DNA of 64,000 bases from JANQKX01 sp039028695 (GTDB lineage: Bacteria; Pseudomonadota; Alphaproteobacteria; Kiloniellales; Kiloniellaceae): assembly GCA_039028695.1 (NCBI GenBank), contig JBCCHN010000004.1, positions 1 to 64,000 of the forward strand. Reading direction: 5' to 3'. Of this stretch, positions 44,192-53,588 are shown piece after piece. The translations under genes and the position numbers were made by a program. The notes beneath the pieces are model-generated. The model made no database searches, was not told the origin of the DNA, and saw only the letters and a program-made list of their open reading frames with translations. How positions within the stretch are numbered: the first letter of the stretch is position 1; each line of letters starts with the position of its first letter.

Positions 44192-45480
44192 TGTTGCAGG
44201 ATAAGGACCGCATCTTCACCAACCTTTACGGTCAGCACGATTGGGGCCTGAAGGGCGCCAAGGCGCGGGGCATATGGGACGGCACCAAAAAACTCGTTGA
44301 ACTGGGTCGGGACGGGATTATCCAACAGATCAAGGACTCGGGCCTGCGCGGTCGCGGCGGTGCCGGTTTCCCAGCCGGCCTGAAGTGGTCCTTCATGCCT
44401 AAGGAAAGCGACGGTCGGCCGCAGTACCTGGTCATAAACGCGGACGAGTCTGAACCGGGCTCTTGCAAGGATCGCGAAATCCTGCGCAATGATCCTCATC
44501 GGCTCTTGGAAGGCTGTTTGGTTGCTGGGTTCGCCATGGGCGCCAACTGTTGTTACATCTACATACGCGGAGAGTATTTTCTAGAATCCGAGCGCCTGGA
44601 GGCGGCTGTTGCAGAGGCCTATGAAGCGGGTCTAATCGGCAAGAATGCCTGCAAGACCGGGTGGGACTTCGATGTTCACGTGCACCGAGGCGCGGGCGCT
44701 TATATTTGCGGCGAGGAAACCGCGCTTCTGGAAAGTTTGGAAGGCAAAAAGGGGCAGCCCCGTCTGAAGCCGCCTTTCCCGGCCGCCATGGGGATTTACG
44801 GGTGCCCGACGACTGTTACCAACGTGGAGACCATCGCCGTGGCGCCGGAGATCCTGCGTCGAGGTGTTGACTGGTGGACTAGCTTTGGGCGACCGAACAA
44901 TACGGGTACCAAAATCTTCAGCATTTCAGGGCATGTAAACCGCCCCTGTAATGTGGAAGAAGCCATGAGCATACCCTTGCAGGAGCTTATCGAAAAACAT
45001 GCCGGCGGCGTGATAGGCGGATGGGATAACCTCTTGGCGGTCATTCCTGGCGGCTCGTCGGTTCCCTGTCTACCTAAGCCGACCTGCGATTCAGTCTTGA
45101 TGGATTTTGATGCCTTGCGCGAGGTCCAGTCCGGCTTGGGCACGGCGGCTGTCATTGTGATGAACAAATCGACAGACATTGTTGAGGCCATTTGCCGCCT
45201 GTCGCACTTTTACATGCACGAAAGCTGCGGTCAGTGTACGCCCTGTCGAGAGGGAACGGGCTGGATGTATCGGGTCATGACGCGCATGGTCAAAGGCCAG
45301 TCAACGATCTCCGAGATCGATACGCTTTTGGATGTGACCTATCAGGTGGAAGGGCACACCATCTGCGCCCTAGGAGACGCAGCGGCTTGGCCCATCCAAG
45401 GCTTGATCCGGCATTTCCGGCCTGAAGTGGAAAGGCGCATTTTGGAATATCAAAAAAGCAATGTTGCGGCTGCCGAGTAG
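44191..45480 (+). CDS. nuoF: NADH-quinone oxidoreductase subunit F
   Basis: NuoF binds NADH and FMN and carries cluster N3. The 429 residues show the FMN/NADH site GRGGAGFPAGLKW, a second glycine-rich block GAGAYICGEETALLESLEG and the [4Fe-4S] motif SCGQCTPCREG. ATG 44191 shares a base with the nuoE stop and has GGAGG 7 bases upstream; a GTG three bases earlier is less likely. Confidence 0.98.
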   Translation: MLQDKDRIFTNLYGQHDWGLKGAKARGIWDGTKKLVELGRDGIIQQIKDSGLRGRGGAGFPAGLKWSFMPKESDGRPQYLVINADESEPGSCKDREILRNDPHRLLEGCLVAGFAMGANCCYIYIRGEYFLESERLEAAVAEAYEAGLIGKNACKTGWDFDVHVHRGAGAYICGEETALLESLEGKKGQPRLKPPFPAAMGIYGCPTTVTNVETIAVAPEILRRGVDWWTSFGRPNNTGTKIFSISGHVNRPCNVEEAMSIPLQELIEKHAGGVIGGWDNLLAVIPGGSSVPCLPKPTCDSVLMDFDALREVQSGLGTAAVIVMNKSTDIVEAICRLSHFYMHESCGQCTPCREGTGWMYRVMTRMVKGQSTISEIDTLLDVTYQVEGHTICALGDAAAWPIQGLIRHFRPEVERRILEYQKSNVAAAE

Positions 45481-45502
45481 GATGGGAGACTAAGGAGAGA
45501 CC

Positions 45503-47566
45503 ATGCCTAAGCTGACGGTCGACGGAAAAGAAATAGAAGCCCCGGACGGGCTGACGGTTCTACAGGTCTGCGAGCTTGCCGGCGTTGAGATTCCTCGTTT
45601 TTGCTACCACGACCGCCTGTCGGTGGCGGGCAATTGCCGTATGTGTCTGGTCGAAATGGAACGTTCGCCCAAGCCCATCGCCTCCTGTGCCATGCCGGCC
45701 GGTGACGGTATGGTGATCAAAACCAACACCCAAACAGTCAAAAAAGCCCGTCAGGGCGTCATGGAATTTCTGCTGATCAATCATCCCTTGGATTGCCCGA
45801 TTTGCGATCAGGGCGGAGAATGCGACCTTCAGGACCAGGCCATGGCCTTCGGTTTCGATCACAGTCGCTATGAGGAAAACAAGCGAGCGGTCAAAGAAAA
45901 GTACATGGGGCCTTTGATCAAAACGATCATGACTCGTTGCATCCAATGCACCCGTTGTGTCCGCTTCGCCACCGAGATCGCCGGTGTTGAGGAAATCGGC
46001 TTGGTCAACCGAGGTGAGCACGCAGAAATCACCACCTTGTCCAAGGCCCTTGATTCGGAGCTATCGGGTAACCTGGTGGACGTTTGCCCGGTGGGTGCTT
46101 TGACTTCCAAACCCTATGCCTTTACCGCGCGACCTTGGGAGTTGCGTAAAACCCTTTCCGTCGATGTCATGGACGCCGTGGGCTCGAACATCCGTATCGA
46201 TGCACGCGGGCGCGAGATCATGAGGATTTTGCCGCGCCTTCATGAGGACGTGAATGAGGAATGGATCTCCGACAAGACCCGCTATGCCTGCGACGGCTTG
46301 CAGCGCCAGCGCCTTGATCGGCCCTATGTGCGAAATGCCAAGGGCAAGCTGGAAGCGGCCTCTTGGCAAGCCGCCCTTGCGGCAGTGGCAGCGCGTCTGA
46401 AGGGGACCAAGGGCGATAAGATTGCCGCCATTGCTGGCGATTTGTGCGATGCTGAGTCTATGCTGGCCTTAAAAGGGCTCTTGGACAGCTTAGGATCGCC
46501 CCACATGGATTGCCGTCAAGACGGTGCCAAGATCGATCCGAGCAATCGGGCTGGCTACCTTTTCAACACTACAATCGCCAGCCTAGAGAAAGCTGATGCG
46601 GTTTTGCTGGTGGGCACCAATCCGCGCCGGGAAGCGGCCATGGTGAATGCCCGCCTGCGCAAGGCCGTCTTGGCGCGCGGAACTCGGGTCGGTCTGATCG
46701 GTGAAGCGGTCGACCTTACCTATCCCGTCGATTATCTAGGGGCGGGTCCGGATACCCTTAAGGCGGTGGCCAGTGGCGACAGCTCATTCGCCTCGGTCCT
46801 CAAAGATGCGGCCAATCCGGTGATTATTGTGGGCATGGGCGCTTTGACCCGCGACGACGGCGCGGCGGTCTTGCGCTTGGCTCGGCAGATCGCCAACGAC
46901 ACCGGTATGATACGGGATGATTGGAACGGCTTTAATCTCTTGCACACGGCGGCGGCGCGGGTCGGCGGCTTGGACATGGGCTTTGTGCCCGGCGACGGCG
47001 GTCGTGACGTCCACGGCATTTTGGCCGGCGCCGAGAAAGGCGACATTGAGGTGATTTACCTCATGGGCGCCGATGAGGTCGATATGTCCCGTTTGGTCAA
47101 GGCTTTCGTGATTTATCAGGGCCATCACGGTGATGCCGGTGCCCACGCAGCCGATGTGATCTTACCCGGCGCCGCCTATAGCGAGAAAAACGGCAGCTAC
47201 GTGAATATGGAAGGCCGTGTCCAACTGGGCCGTTTGGCCGCTTTCCCGCCGGGTGACGCGCGGGAGGATTGGACGATTATAAGAGCCTTATCCGGCGAGC
47301 TGGGCGATCCCTTGCCATATGACAACTTGGGCCAACTTAGGCAAAAGCTTATTGAGGCCAACGACCTTTTTGCTCAGGTCGATCAAATCAGCAAAGCGGA
47401 GTGGGGTGATTTTGGGGATAGCAGCGACCTAGGGACGGCGCCCTTTGTCAACAGGGTGCAGAATTTTTACATGACCGATCCCATCAGCCGGGCCTCGGAA
47501 ACCATGGCCAAATGCACAGAGGTTTTTGTGCTCACGAAGGAGGAGGCGACCGGAACGGATGGTTGA
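45503..47566 (+). CDS. nuoG: NADH-quinone oxidoreductase subunit G
   Basis: NuoG is the large peripheral subunit with clusters N1b, N4 and N5. The N-terminus is a plant-type ferredoxin domain (FCYHDRLSVAGNCRMCLVEM), followed by the CX2CX5C motif (CPICDQGGECDLQDQ), the ferredoxin-like CIQCTRCVRFATE and a molybdopterin-oxidoreductase-like domain without molybdenum. The 687 residues match the alphaproteobacterial form. AAGGAGAG precedes the ATG. Confidence 0.97.
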   Translation: MPKLTVDGKEIEAPDGLTVLQVCELAGVEIPRFCYHDRLSVAGNCRMCLVEMERSPKPIASCAMPAGDGMVIKTNTQTVKKARQGVMEFLLINHPLDCPICDQGGECDLQDQAMAFGFDHSRYEENKRAVKEKYMGPLIKTIMTRCIQCTRCVRFATEIAGVEEIGLVNRGEHAEITTLSKALDSELSGNLVDVCPVGALTSKPYAFTARPWELRKTLSVDVMDAVGSNIRIDARGREIMRILPRLHEDVNEEWISDKTRYACDGLQRQRLDRPYVRNAKGKLEAASWQAALAAVAARLKGTKGDKIAAIAGDLCDAESMLALKGLLDSLGSPHMDCRQDGAKIDPSNRAGYLFNTTIASLEKADAVLLVGTNPRREAAMVNARLRKAVLARGTRVGLIGEAVDLTYPVDYLGAGPDTLKAVASGDSSFASVLKDAANPVIIVGMGALTRDDGAAVLRLARQIANDTGMIRDDWNGFNLLHTAAARVGGLDMGFVPGDGGRDVHGILAGAEKGDIEVIYLMGADEVDMSRLVKAFVIYQGHHGDAGAHAADVILPGAAYSEKNGSYVNMEGRVQLGRLAAFPPGDAREDWTIIRALSGELGDPLPYDNLGQLRQKLIEANDLFAQVDQISKAEWGDFGDSSDLGTAPFVNRVQNFYMTDPISRASETMAKCTEVFVLTKEEATGTDG

Positions 47567-48584
47567 GCTTTGGGAAGGCTATGCGCTACCGGGCCTGATC
47601 ATCGTCGGTCAGATCCTTCTTGTGGTGGTACCACTGCTCATCGGGGTGGCTTATTTGACCTATGCCGAGCGCAAGGTGATTGGTGCTATGCAGCTGCGCA
47701 AAGGGCCCAACGTGGTGGGGCCTTTTGGACTGCTGCAGCCCATCGCCGATGCGGTCAAGCTGTTGTTCAAGGAAACTATATTACCGTCTGGTGCCAACCG
47801 GGTGGTCTTTATTATGGCGCCGATGTTGACCTTTGTCTTAGGTCTGATCGGCTGGGCGGTGATCCCTTTTGGCGACGGTTTGGTATTGGCGGATATCAAC
47901 GTGGGTATTCTATACCTCTTCGCCATTTCGTCGCTGGGTGTCTATGGGGTCATCATGGCGGGATGGGCTTCTAACTCCAAATACCCCTTTTTAGGGGCGT
48001 TGCGATCCGCGGCTCAGATGGTGTCTTATGAAGTCTCCATGGGCTTTGTCATCATCACGGTGTTGATTTGCGTGGGCTCGCTGAACTTGTCGGATATTGT
48101 AAAGGCCCAGGACGGCTCATGGGGCTTGTTCAACTGGTTCTTTCTTCCGCTGTTTCCCATGTTCGTGATCTTTTTTGTGTCGATCCTGGCTGAGACGAAC
48201 CGCTCGCCCTTCGACCTTCCGGAAGGAGAATCCGAGCTGGTGGCGGGCTTTTTTGCCGAATATTCGGCCATGACATTTGCGCTTTTCTTCTTGGGCGAAT
48301 ACGCCAACATGATCTTGATGAGCGCCATGACTGCCATCCTTTTCTTGGGCGGGTGGTTGTCGCCAATTCCGTTGGAGCCTTTTACTTGGATACCGGGACC
48401 CATTTGGCTGCTGCTGAAGATCTGCTTTGTGCTGTTTTTCTTCCTGTGGGTCCGCGCTACCTTCCCGCGCTATCGCTATGACCAGCTCATGCGCTTGGGA
48501 TGGAAAGTCTTCTTGCCGTTCTCCCTTTTGTGGGTGGTCTTGACAGCCGGATTCTTGATGGTTTTCGATCTGGTGCCGGCATGA
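47559..48584 (+). CDS. nuoH: NADH-quinone oxidoreductase subunit H
   Basis: NuoH is the membrane subunit that forms the quinone tunnel. The 341 residues have about eight hydrophobic helices and the loops YAERKVIGAMQLRKGPNVVG, ETNRSPFDLPEGESELVAG and FFLWVRATFPRYRYDQLMRL. ATG 47559 (MVELWEGYALPG) overlaps nuoG by 8 nt; the longer frame from 47526 begins with an unlikely run of arginines. Confidence 0.97.
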   Translation: MVELWEGYALPGLIIVGQILLVVVPLLIGVAYLTYAERKVIGAMQLRKGPNVVGPFGLLQPIADAVKLLFKETILPSGANRVVFIMAPMLTFVLGLIGWAVIPFGDGLVLADINVGILYLFAISSLGVYGVIMAGWASNSKYPFLGALRSAAQMVSYEVSMGFVIITVLICVGSLNLSDIVKAQDGSWGLFNWFFLPLFPMFVIFFVSILAETNRSPFDLPEGESELVAGFFAEYSAMTFALFFLGEYANMILMSAMTAILFLGGWLSPIPLEPFTWIPGPIWLLLKICFVLFFFLWVRATFPRYRYDQLMRLGWKVFLPFSLLWVVLTAGFLMVFDLVPA

Positions 48585-48609
48585 TGATGTCGTCGAAGGG
48601 ATTTTGCAG

Positions 48610-49098
48610 ATGAGCTTTGTGGAACGGGGTATAAAGGGATTGCTGCTGCGCGAGCTGCTATCGGGCATGTCTCTGACCCTGAAGTATTTCTTTCGGCCGA
48701 AGGTGACACTCAACTATCCTTACGAGAAAGGACCCTTAAGCCCCAGGTTTCGGGGCGAGCATGCCTTGCGCCGCTATCCCAATGGGGAGGAGCGTTGTAT
48801 CGCCTGTAAGCTCTGTGAGGCGATCTGCCCGGCTCAGGCGATCACGATTGAGGCCGAACCGCGTAATGACGGCAGCCGTCGCACTACCCGCTACGATATT
48901 GACATGACCAAGTGCATCTATTGCGGCTTTTGTCAGGAAGCCTGTCCGGTGGATGCCATCGTGGAGGGACCAAATTTTGAGTTTGCCGCGGAGACCCGCG
49001 AGGAGCTCTTTTACAATAAGGATAAACTGCTGGCCAACGGCGACCGTTGGGAGGTAGAGATCGCCGATAATTTGGCCAAGGATGCGCCCTATCGCTGA
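48610..49098 (+). CDS. nuoI: NADH-quinone oxidoreductase subunit I
   Basis: NuoI carries the two [4Fe-4S] clusters N6a and N6b. Both ferredoxin motifs are intact in the 162-residue product: CIACKLCEAICP and CIYCGFCQEACP. ATG 48610 was chosen over the TTG two codons earlier because of the GAAGGG about ten bases before it. Confidence 0.97.
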   Translation: MSFVERGIKGLLLRELLSGMSLTLKYFFRPKVTLNYPYEKGPLSPRFRGEHALRRYPNGEERCIACKLCEAICPAQAITIEAEPRNDGSRRTTRYDIDMTKCIYCGFCQEACPVDAIVEGPNFEFAAETREELFYNKDKLLANGDRWEVEIADNLAKDAPYR

Positions 49099-49170
49099 GG
49101 CGGCGACGGGGGGTGGGGAATAAGAAATGGAACGGATCGATAAACCGCACGGGATCGGGGAGGGGCCGCG

Positions 49171-49785
49171 ATGATTGTCCAATCGCTGGCCTTCTATCTC
49201 TTTGCTGCCATTGCCGTGGCCTCGGGCGTCATGGTGATTTCGGCGCGCAACCCGGTCCATTCGGTGCTGTTTCTGATTCTTACCTTTTTTAACGCGGCTG
49301 GCCTTTTTGTTCTCATGGGGGCGGAGTTTTTGGCCATGATCCTCGTCGTGGTCTATGTGGGCGCGGTCGCGGTGCTATTCCTCTTCGTGGTCATGATGCT
49401 GGACATCAACTTCGTCGAATTGCGGCAGGGTTTCCTGCAATACTTGCCCATCGGTGGATTGATCGGATTGATCCTCCTGGTGGAGTTGTTGCTGGTGGGA
49501 GGTGCATGGGTAGCGGCCCCCCAGGTGGCGGGAGAGATGTCCGTGCCCATTTCGCCACCGGGCGAGGTCCACAATACAGAAGCCATAGGACAGGTGCTCT
49601 ACACGCGCTATTTCTATCTCTTCCAGGCGTCCGGCTTGGTGCTTTTGGTGGCCATGATTGGGGCGATCGTCTTGACCCTGCGTCATCGGGATGGGGTCCG
49701 CAAGCAGAAGATCGGTGATCAGGTATCCCGTAAGCGCGAGGATGCCGTAGAGATCAAAAAAGTGCCGACGGGAAGCGGGGTATAA
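49171..49785 (+). CDS. nuoJ: NADH-quinone oxidoreductase subunit J
   Basis: NuoJ is a five-helix membrane subunit next to NuoK. The 204-residue product has the family start IAVASGVMVISARNPVHSVL and the conserved helix LAMILVVVYVGAVAVLFLFV. GGGGAGGGG lies just before the ATG. It is followed by nuoK after 2 nt. Confidence 0.96.
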   Translation: MIVQSLAFYLFAAIAVASGVMVISARNPVHSVLFLILTFFNAAGLFVLMGAEFLAMILVVVYVGAVAVLFLFVVMMLDINFVELRQGFLQYLPIGGLIGLILLVELLLVGGAWVAAPQVAGEMSVPISPPGEVHNTEAIGQVLYTRYFYLFQASGLVLLVAMIGAIVLTLRHRDGVRKQKIGDQVSRKREDAVEIKKVPTGSGV

Positions 49786-49787
49786 CC

Positions 49788-50099
49788 ATGCTGGAAATCG
49801 GCCTGGCTCACTATCTGACCGTTGCGGCGATCCTCTTTACCTTGGGGATCTTTGGCATCTTTTTAAACCGCAAGAACGTCATCATTATCTTGATGTCAGT
49901 AGAGCTGATGCTGTTGGCTGTAAACATCAACATGGTGGCCTTTTCCACTCACCTTCAAGACCTGGTGGGCCAGGTGTTCGCCGTCTTTATCTTAACCGTT
50001 GCTGCGGCCGAAGCGGCCATCGGACTGGCCATTCTGGTGGTCTATTTCCGCAACCGCGGCTCCATCGCGGTTGAAGACATCAATATGATGAAGGGCTGA
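49788..50099 (+). CDS. nuoK: NADH-quinone oxidoreductase subunit K
   Basis: A 103-residue, three-helix membrane subunit with the conserved glutamates needed for proton transfer (SVELMLLAVNIN and AAAEAAIGLAI). It belongs to the MrpC-like family. Confidence 0.96.
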   Translation: MLEIGLAHYLTVAAILFTLGIFGIFLNRKNVIIILMSVELMLLAVNINMVAFSTHLQDLVGQVFAVFILTVAAAEAAIGLAILVVYFRNRGSIAVEDINMMKG

Positions 50100-50108
50100 G
50101 ACGGAAGC

Positions 50109-52043
50109 ATGGAAATAGCAATCGTCTTTCTGCCGTTGATCGGTGCCTTGATTTCCGGTTTCTTGGGAAGCCGGATCGGTGACAAGGCCGCTATGTACAC
50201 GACCAGCGCCTTGTTGATCGTCTCGGCCGTGCTATCGGGTTTTACTCTCTATGACGTGGCCTATCAGGGCAATGCGCGCGTTACCGAACTTTTCACCTGG
50301 ATCGATTCCGGGACCTTCGAGGTTTCTTGGGCGTTAAAGGTGGATACCCTGACCGCAGTCATGCTGTGTGTTGTGACCGGCGTTTCGGCGGTCGTGCATG
50401 TTTATTCCATCGGCTATATGCATCACGACAAATCAAAGCCGCGATTTTTCGCCTACCTCAGCATGTTTACCTTTTTCATGCTGACCCTGGTGACCGCCGA
50501 CAACTTTGTTCAGATGTTCTTCGGTTGGGAGGGCGTGGGTGTTGCCTCCTATCTATTGATCGGATTTTGGTACGATCGGCCAAGTGCCTGCGCGGCGGCG
50601 ATTAAAGCCTTTTTGGTGAACCGGGTTGGCGATGTCGGTTTTGCCCTAGGAATCGCCGGGGCCTTTTTCATCTTCGGTTCGGCCTCCTTTGACCAAGTCT
50701 TTGGCGAGGTTCCCAATCACGCGGACTCTTCCTTTGTCTTTTTGGGCATCGAAGGGCATGCGATGACAATCATCTGTATATTGCTGTTCATCGGTGCCAT
50801 GGGTAAGTCGGCCCAATTGGGTTTGCATACCTGGCTGCCAGACGCCATGGAAGGCCCGACCCCGGTTTCAGCGCTGATCCATGCGGCTACCATGGTAACG
50901 GCGGGCGTCTTCATGGTCTGCCGTTTATCACCCATGTTCGAATATGCGCCGATCGCCCTTGAGTTGGTGACCTACGTTGGGGCGATTACATGCTTTTTCG
51001 CCGCGACCATCGGCATCTGCCAAAACGATATCAAGCGGGTCATCGCCTATTCTACCTGTAGCCAACTGGGTTACATGTTTTTTGCCGCCGGCGTTTCCGC
51101 CTACGAGGCCTCAATCTTTCACCTGTCCACCCACGCGACTTTTAAGGCACTCTTGTTTCTGGGGGCCGGCTCGGTAATCCATGCCATGTCCGACGAACAA
51201 GACATGCGGCGTATGGGCGGATTGTGGAAAAAAATCCCAGTCACCTACATTTACATGTGGATCGGTTCCTTGGCCTTGGCGGGCATTCCCTTCTTTTCGG
51301 GCTATTTTTCCAAGGACATGATTATCGAGGCGGCCTACGGCGCCCATAACGGGCATGGCCTCTTTGCCTACTGGATGGGCGTTGCCGCGGCGTTTTTGAC
51401 AGCGCTTTATTCCTGGCGCCTGATCCTCATGACTTTCCACGGCAAGCCCAAGATGGACCGCAAGACTTGGGACCATGTGCATGAATCGCCCTTGGTGATG
51501 ACCGTGCCACTGGTTGCCCTGGCCTTGGGTGCTTGCTTCCTCGGTTGGCTTGGCTTCAATGATTTTGTCGGCGCAGACCGGCAGGAATTCTGGCGGGGCG
51601 CCATCTATGTTCTGCCCGGCACGGATCCAATTGAGGCCGCCCATCATGTGCCCACTTGGGTGAAGATGATGCCCCTGATCGCCGGCTTCGGGGGTGTGGC
51701 GGTGGCTTACTTGGCCTATTGGCTGGTGCCGAGCTTGCCCCATCTGGCGGCCACCAAGCTCCGTGCGGTCTATCTGTTGTTCCTTAACAAGTGGTATTTC
51801 GACGAGCTCTATGATCGCATCTTTGTGCGGCCCGCCATGGTTCTAGGCCGCAAACTCTGGAAGACAGGCGACGGGGCTGTGATCGACGGCTTTGGGCCGG
51901 ACGGGATCGCGGCAACCACCGTGGATATGTCCAAGCGGGCAAGCTGGCTACAATCCGGTTATGTCTATCACTACGCTTTTGCCATGCTGATCGGCGTGGT
52001 GGTGCTGGTCACCTGGTATCTCCTGAGCCGGGCCGGAGGGTGA
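50109..52043 (+). CDS. nuoL: NADH-quinone oxidoreductase subunit L
   Basis: NuoL is the distal antiporter-like proton pump with the long lateral helix. The 644 residues contain FFGWEGVGVASYLLIGFWY, the channel block LGLHTWLPDAMEGPTPVSAL with its conserved His and Pro, and VIAYSTCSQLGYMF. The C-terminus ends in a hydrophobic anchor after the amphipathic region, as expected. Confidence 0.97.
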   Translation: MEIAIVFLPLIGALISGFLGSRIGDKAAMYTTSALLIVSAVLSGFTLYDVAYQGNARVTELFTWIDSGTFEVSWALKVDTLTAVMLCVVTGVSAVVHVYSIGYMHHDKSKPRFFAYLSMFTFFMLTLVTADNFVQMFFGWEGVGVASYLLIGFWYDRPSACAAAIKAFLVNRVGDVGFALGIAGAFFIFGSASFDQVFGEVPNHADSSFVFLGIEGHAMTIICILLFIGAMGKSAQLGLHTWLPDAMEGPTPVSALIHAATMVTAGVFMVCRLSPMFEYAPIALELVTYVGAITCFFAATIGICQNDIKRVIAYSTCSQLGYMFFAAGVSAYEASIFHLSTHATFKALLFLGAGSVIHAMSDEQDMRRMGGLWKKIPVTYIYMWIGSLALAGIPFFSGYFSKDMIIEAAYGAHNGHGLFAYWMGVAAAFLTALYSWRLILMTFHGKPKMDRKTWDHVHESPLVMTVPLVALALGACFLGWLGFNDFVGADRQEFWRGAIYVLPGTDPIEAAHHVPTWVKMMPLIAGFGGVAVAYLAYWLVPSLPHLAATKLRAVYLLFLNKWYFDELYDRIFVRPAMVLGRKLWKTGDGAVIDGFGPDGIAATTVDMSKRASWLQSGYVYHYAFAMLIGVVVLVTWYLLSRAGG

Positions 52044-52050
52044 GGCGGAT

Positions 52051-53577
52051 ATGATCGACTGGCCGCTGCTTTCCATTGTCACCTTCCTGCCTCTTTTGGG
52101 CGCGGGTTTTATCTTAATGATCCGTGGTGAGGAAGCTGACGTCGCGCGGAATTCCCGTTATGTGGCGCTCTGGACGTCCTTGATTACATTTGTCCTTTCC
52201 TTGCTTCTTTGGACCGGGTTCGATCGCACCACGGCGGACTTCCAGTTCGAGGAACAGGTGGTCTGGATTGAGTCTTTGGGCATTAGCTACCACGTGGGCG
52301 TGGACGGCATTTCCGTTCTTTTTGTGTTGCTCTCGACCCTCTTGACACCGATTTGCATCCTCTCGAGCTGGGATGCGGTGAAGGTGCGGGTCAAGGAATA
52401 CATGATCGCCTTCTTGATCCTGGAAACCTTGATGGTGGGCATGTTCTGCGCTCTGGACTTCATCGTTTTCTACATTTTCTTCGAAGGCGTTTTGATCCCC
52501 ATGTTCCTGATTATTGGGATTTGGGGCGGGCCGCGCCGAGTCTATTCAGCCTTTAAGTTTTTTCTCTATACCTTGACCGGCTCGGTCCTGATGCTCCTGG
52601 CCATTTTAGCCATCCTCTACCATGCCGAGACCCTGGACATCCCCTATCTGATCGACAATCCCATGCCGACGGACTACCAAGTTTGGCTGTGGCTGGCCTT
52701 TTTCGCCTCCTTCGCGGTGAAGGTGCCCATGTGGCCGGTCCACACATGGTTGCCTGACGCTCACGTGGAAGCGCCAACCGCGGGTTCTGTGATTTTGGCC
52801 GGCGTGCTCTTAAAGATGGGCGCCTATGGCTTCCTGCGCTTTTCCTTGCCCATGCTGCCCGAGGCCTCGGCTTTCTTTACGCCCTTTGTCTTCACCCTGT
52901 CGATCATCGCGGTGATCTATACCTCGCTGGTGGCCCTGGCCCAGGAAGACATGAAAAAGCTGATCGCCTATTCCTCGGTCGCTCATATGGGCTTCGTAAC
53001 CCTGGGAATCTTTACCTTCAATCAGCAGGGAATTGAGGGGGCGATTTATCAGATGCTGTCCCACGGCGTGGTTTCCGCCGCGCTCTTTTTGATCGTGGGC
53101 GTGATCTATGACCGCATGCATACGCGCGAAATCAGTCGCTATGACGGCCTGGTGCATCGCATGCCCCGCTATGCCCTGGTCTTCATGATCTTCATGCTGG
53201 CCTCCGTGGGATTGCCCGGAACCAGTGGTTTTGTCGGCGAGTTCTTGGTCATCGTGGGAGCCTTCCAAGCAAATACCTGGGTGGCGCTCCTGACCGCCAC
53301 GGGCATGGTGTTGGGCGCGGCTTACATGCTCTACCTATATCGCCGGGTAATTTTCGGGGTTATGACAAAGGCGGATCTGAAGGCTATCTTGGATATGAAT
53401 TGGCGGGAGAAGCTTATTTTTTCTCCGCTTCTTATTCTGGTCTTGTGGATGGGCATTTATCCGCCGCCCTTTCTTGACATTATGTCGGTTTCGGTAACCA
53501 ACCTCATCGAAAACCATAACGCCGCCTTGGCCGCTGCCGAGGGATCGTCGCTGACCGCTTTTTGGTCCGGCAAGTAG
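52051..53577 (+). CDS. nuoM: NADH-quinone oxidoreductase subunit M
   Basis: The second antiporter-like proton pump, 508 residues. It shows FFEGVLIPMFLIIGIWGG, VKVPMWPVHTWLPDAHVEAP and KLIAYSSVAHMGFVTLGIF, all typical of NuoM. It starts 7 nt after the nuoL stop. Confidence 0.97.
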   Translation: MIDWPLLSIVTFLPLLGAGFILMIRGEEADVARNSRYVALWTSLITFVLSLLLWTGFDRTTADFQFEEQVVWIESLGISYHVGVDGISVLFVLLSTLLTPICILSSWDAVKVRVKEYMIAFLILETLMVGMFCALDFIVFYIFFEGVLIPMFLIIGIWGGPRRVYSAFKFFLYTLTGSVLMLLAILAILYHAETLDIPYLIDNPMPTDYQVWLWLAFFASFAVKVPMWPVHTWLPDAHVEAPTAGSVILAGVLLKMGAYGFLRFSLPMLPEASAFFTPFVFTLSIIAVIYTSLVALAQEDMKKLIAYSSVAHMGFVTLGIFTFNQQGIEGAIYQMLSHGVVSAALFLIVGVIYDRMHTREISRYDGLVHRMPRYALVFMIFMLASVGLPGTSGFVGEFLVIVGAFQANTWVALLTATGMVLGAAYMLYLYRRVIFGVMTKADLKAILDMNWREKLIFSPLLILVLWMGIYPPPFLDIMSVSVTNLIENHNAALAAAEGSSLTAFWSGK

Positions 53578-53588
53578 GGGGGCGCTGA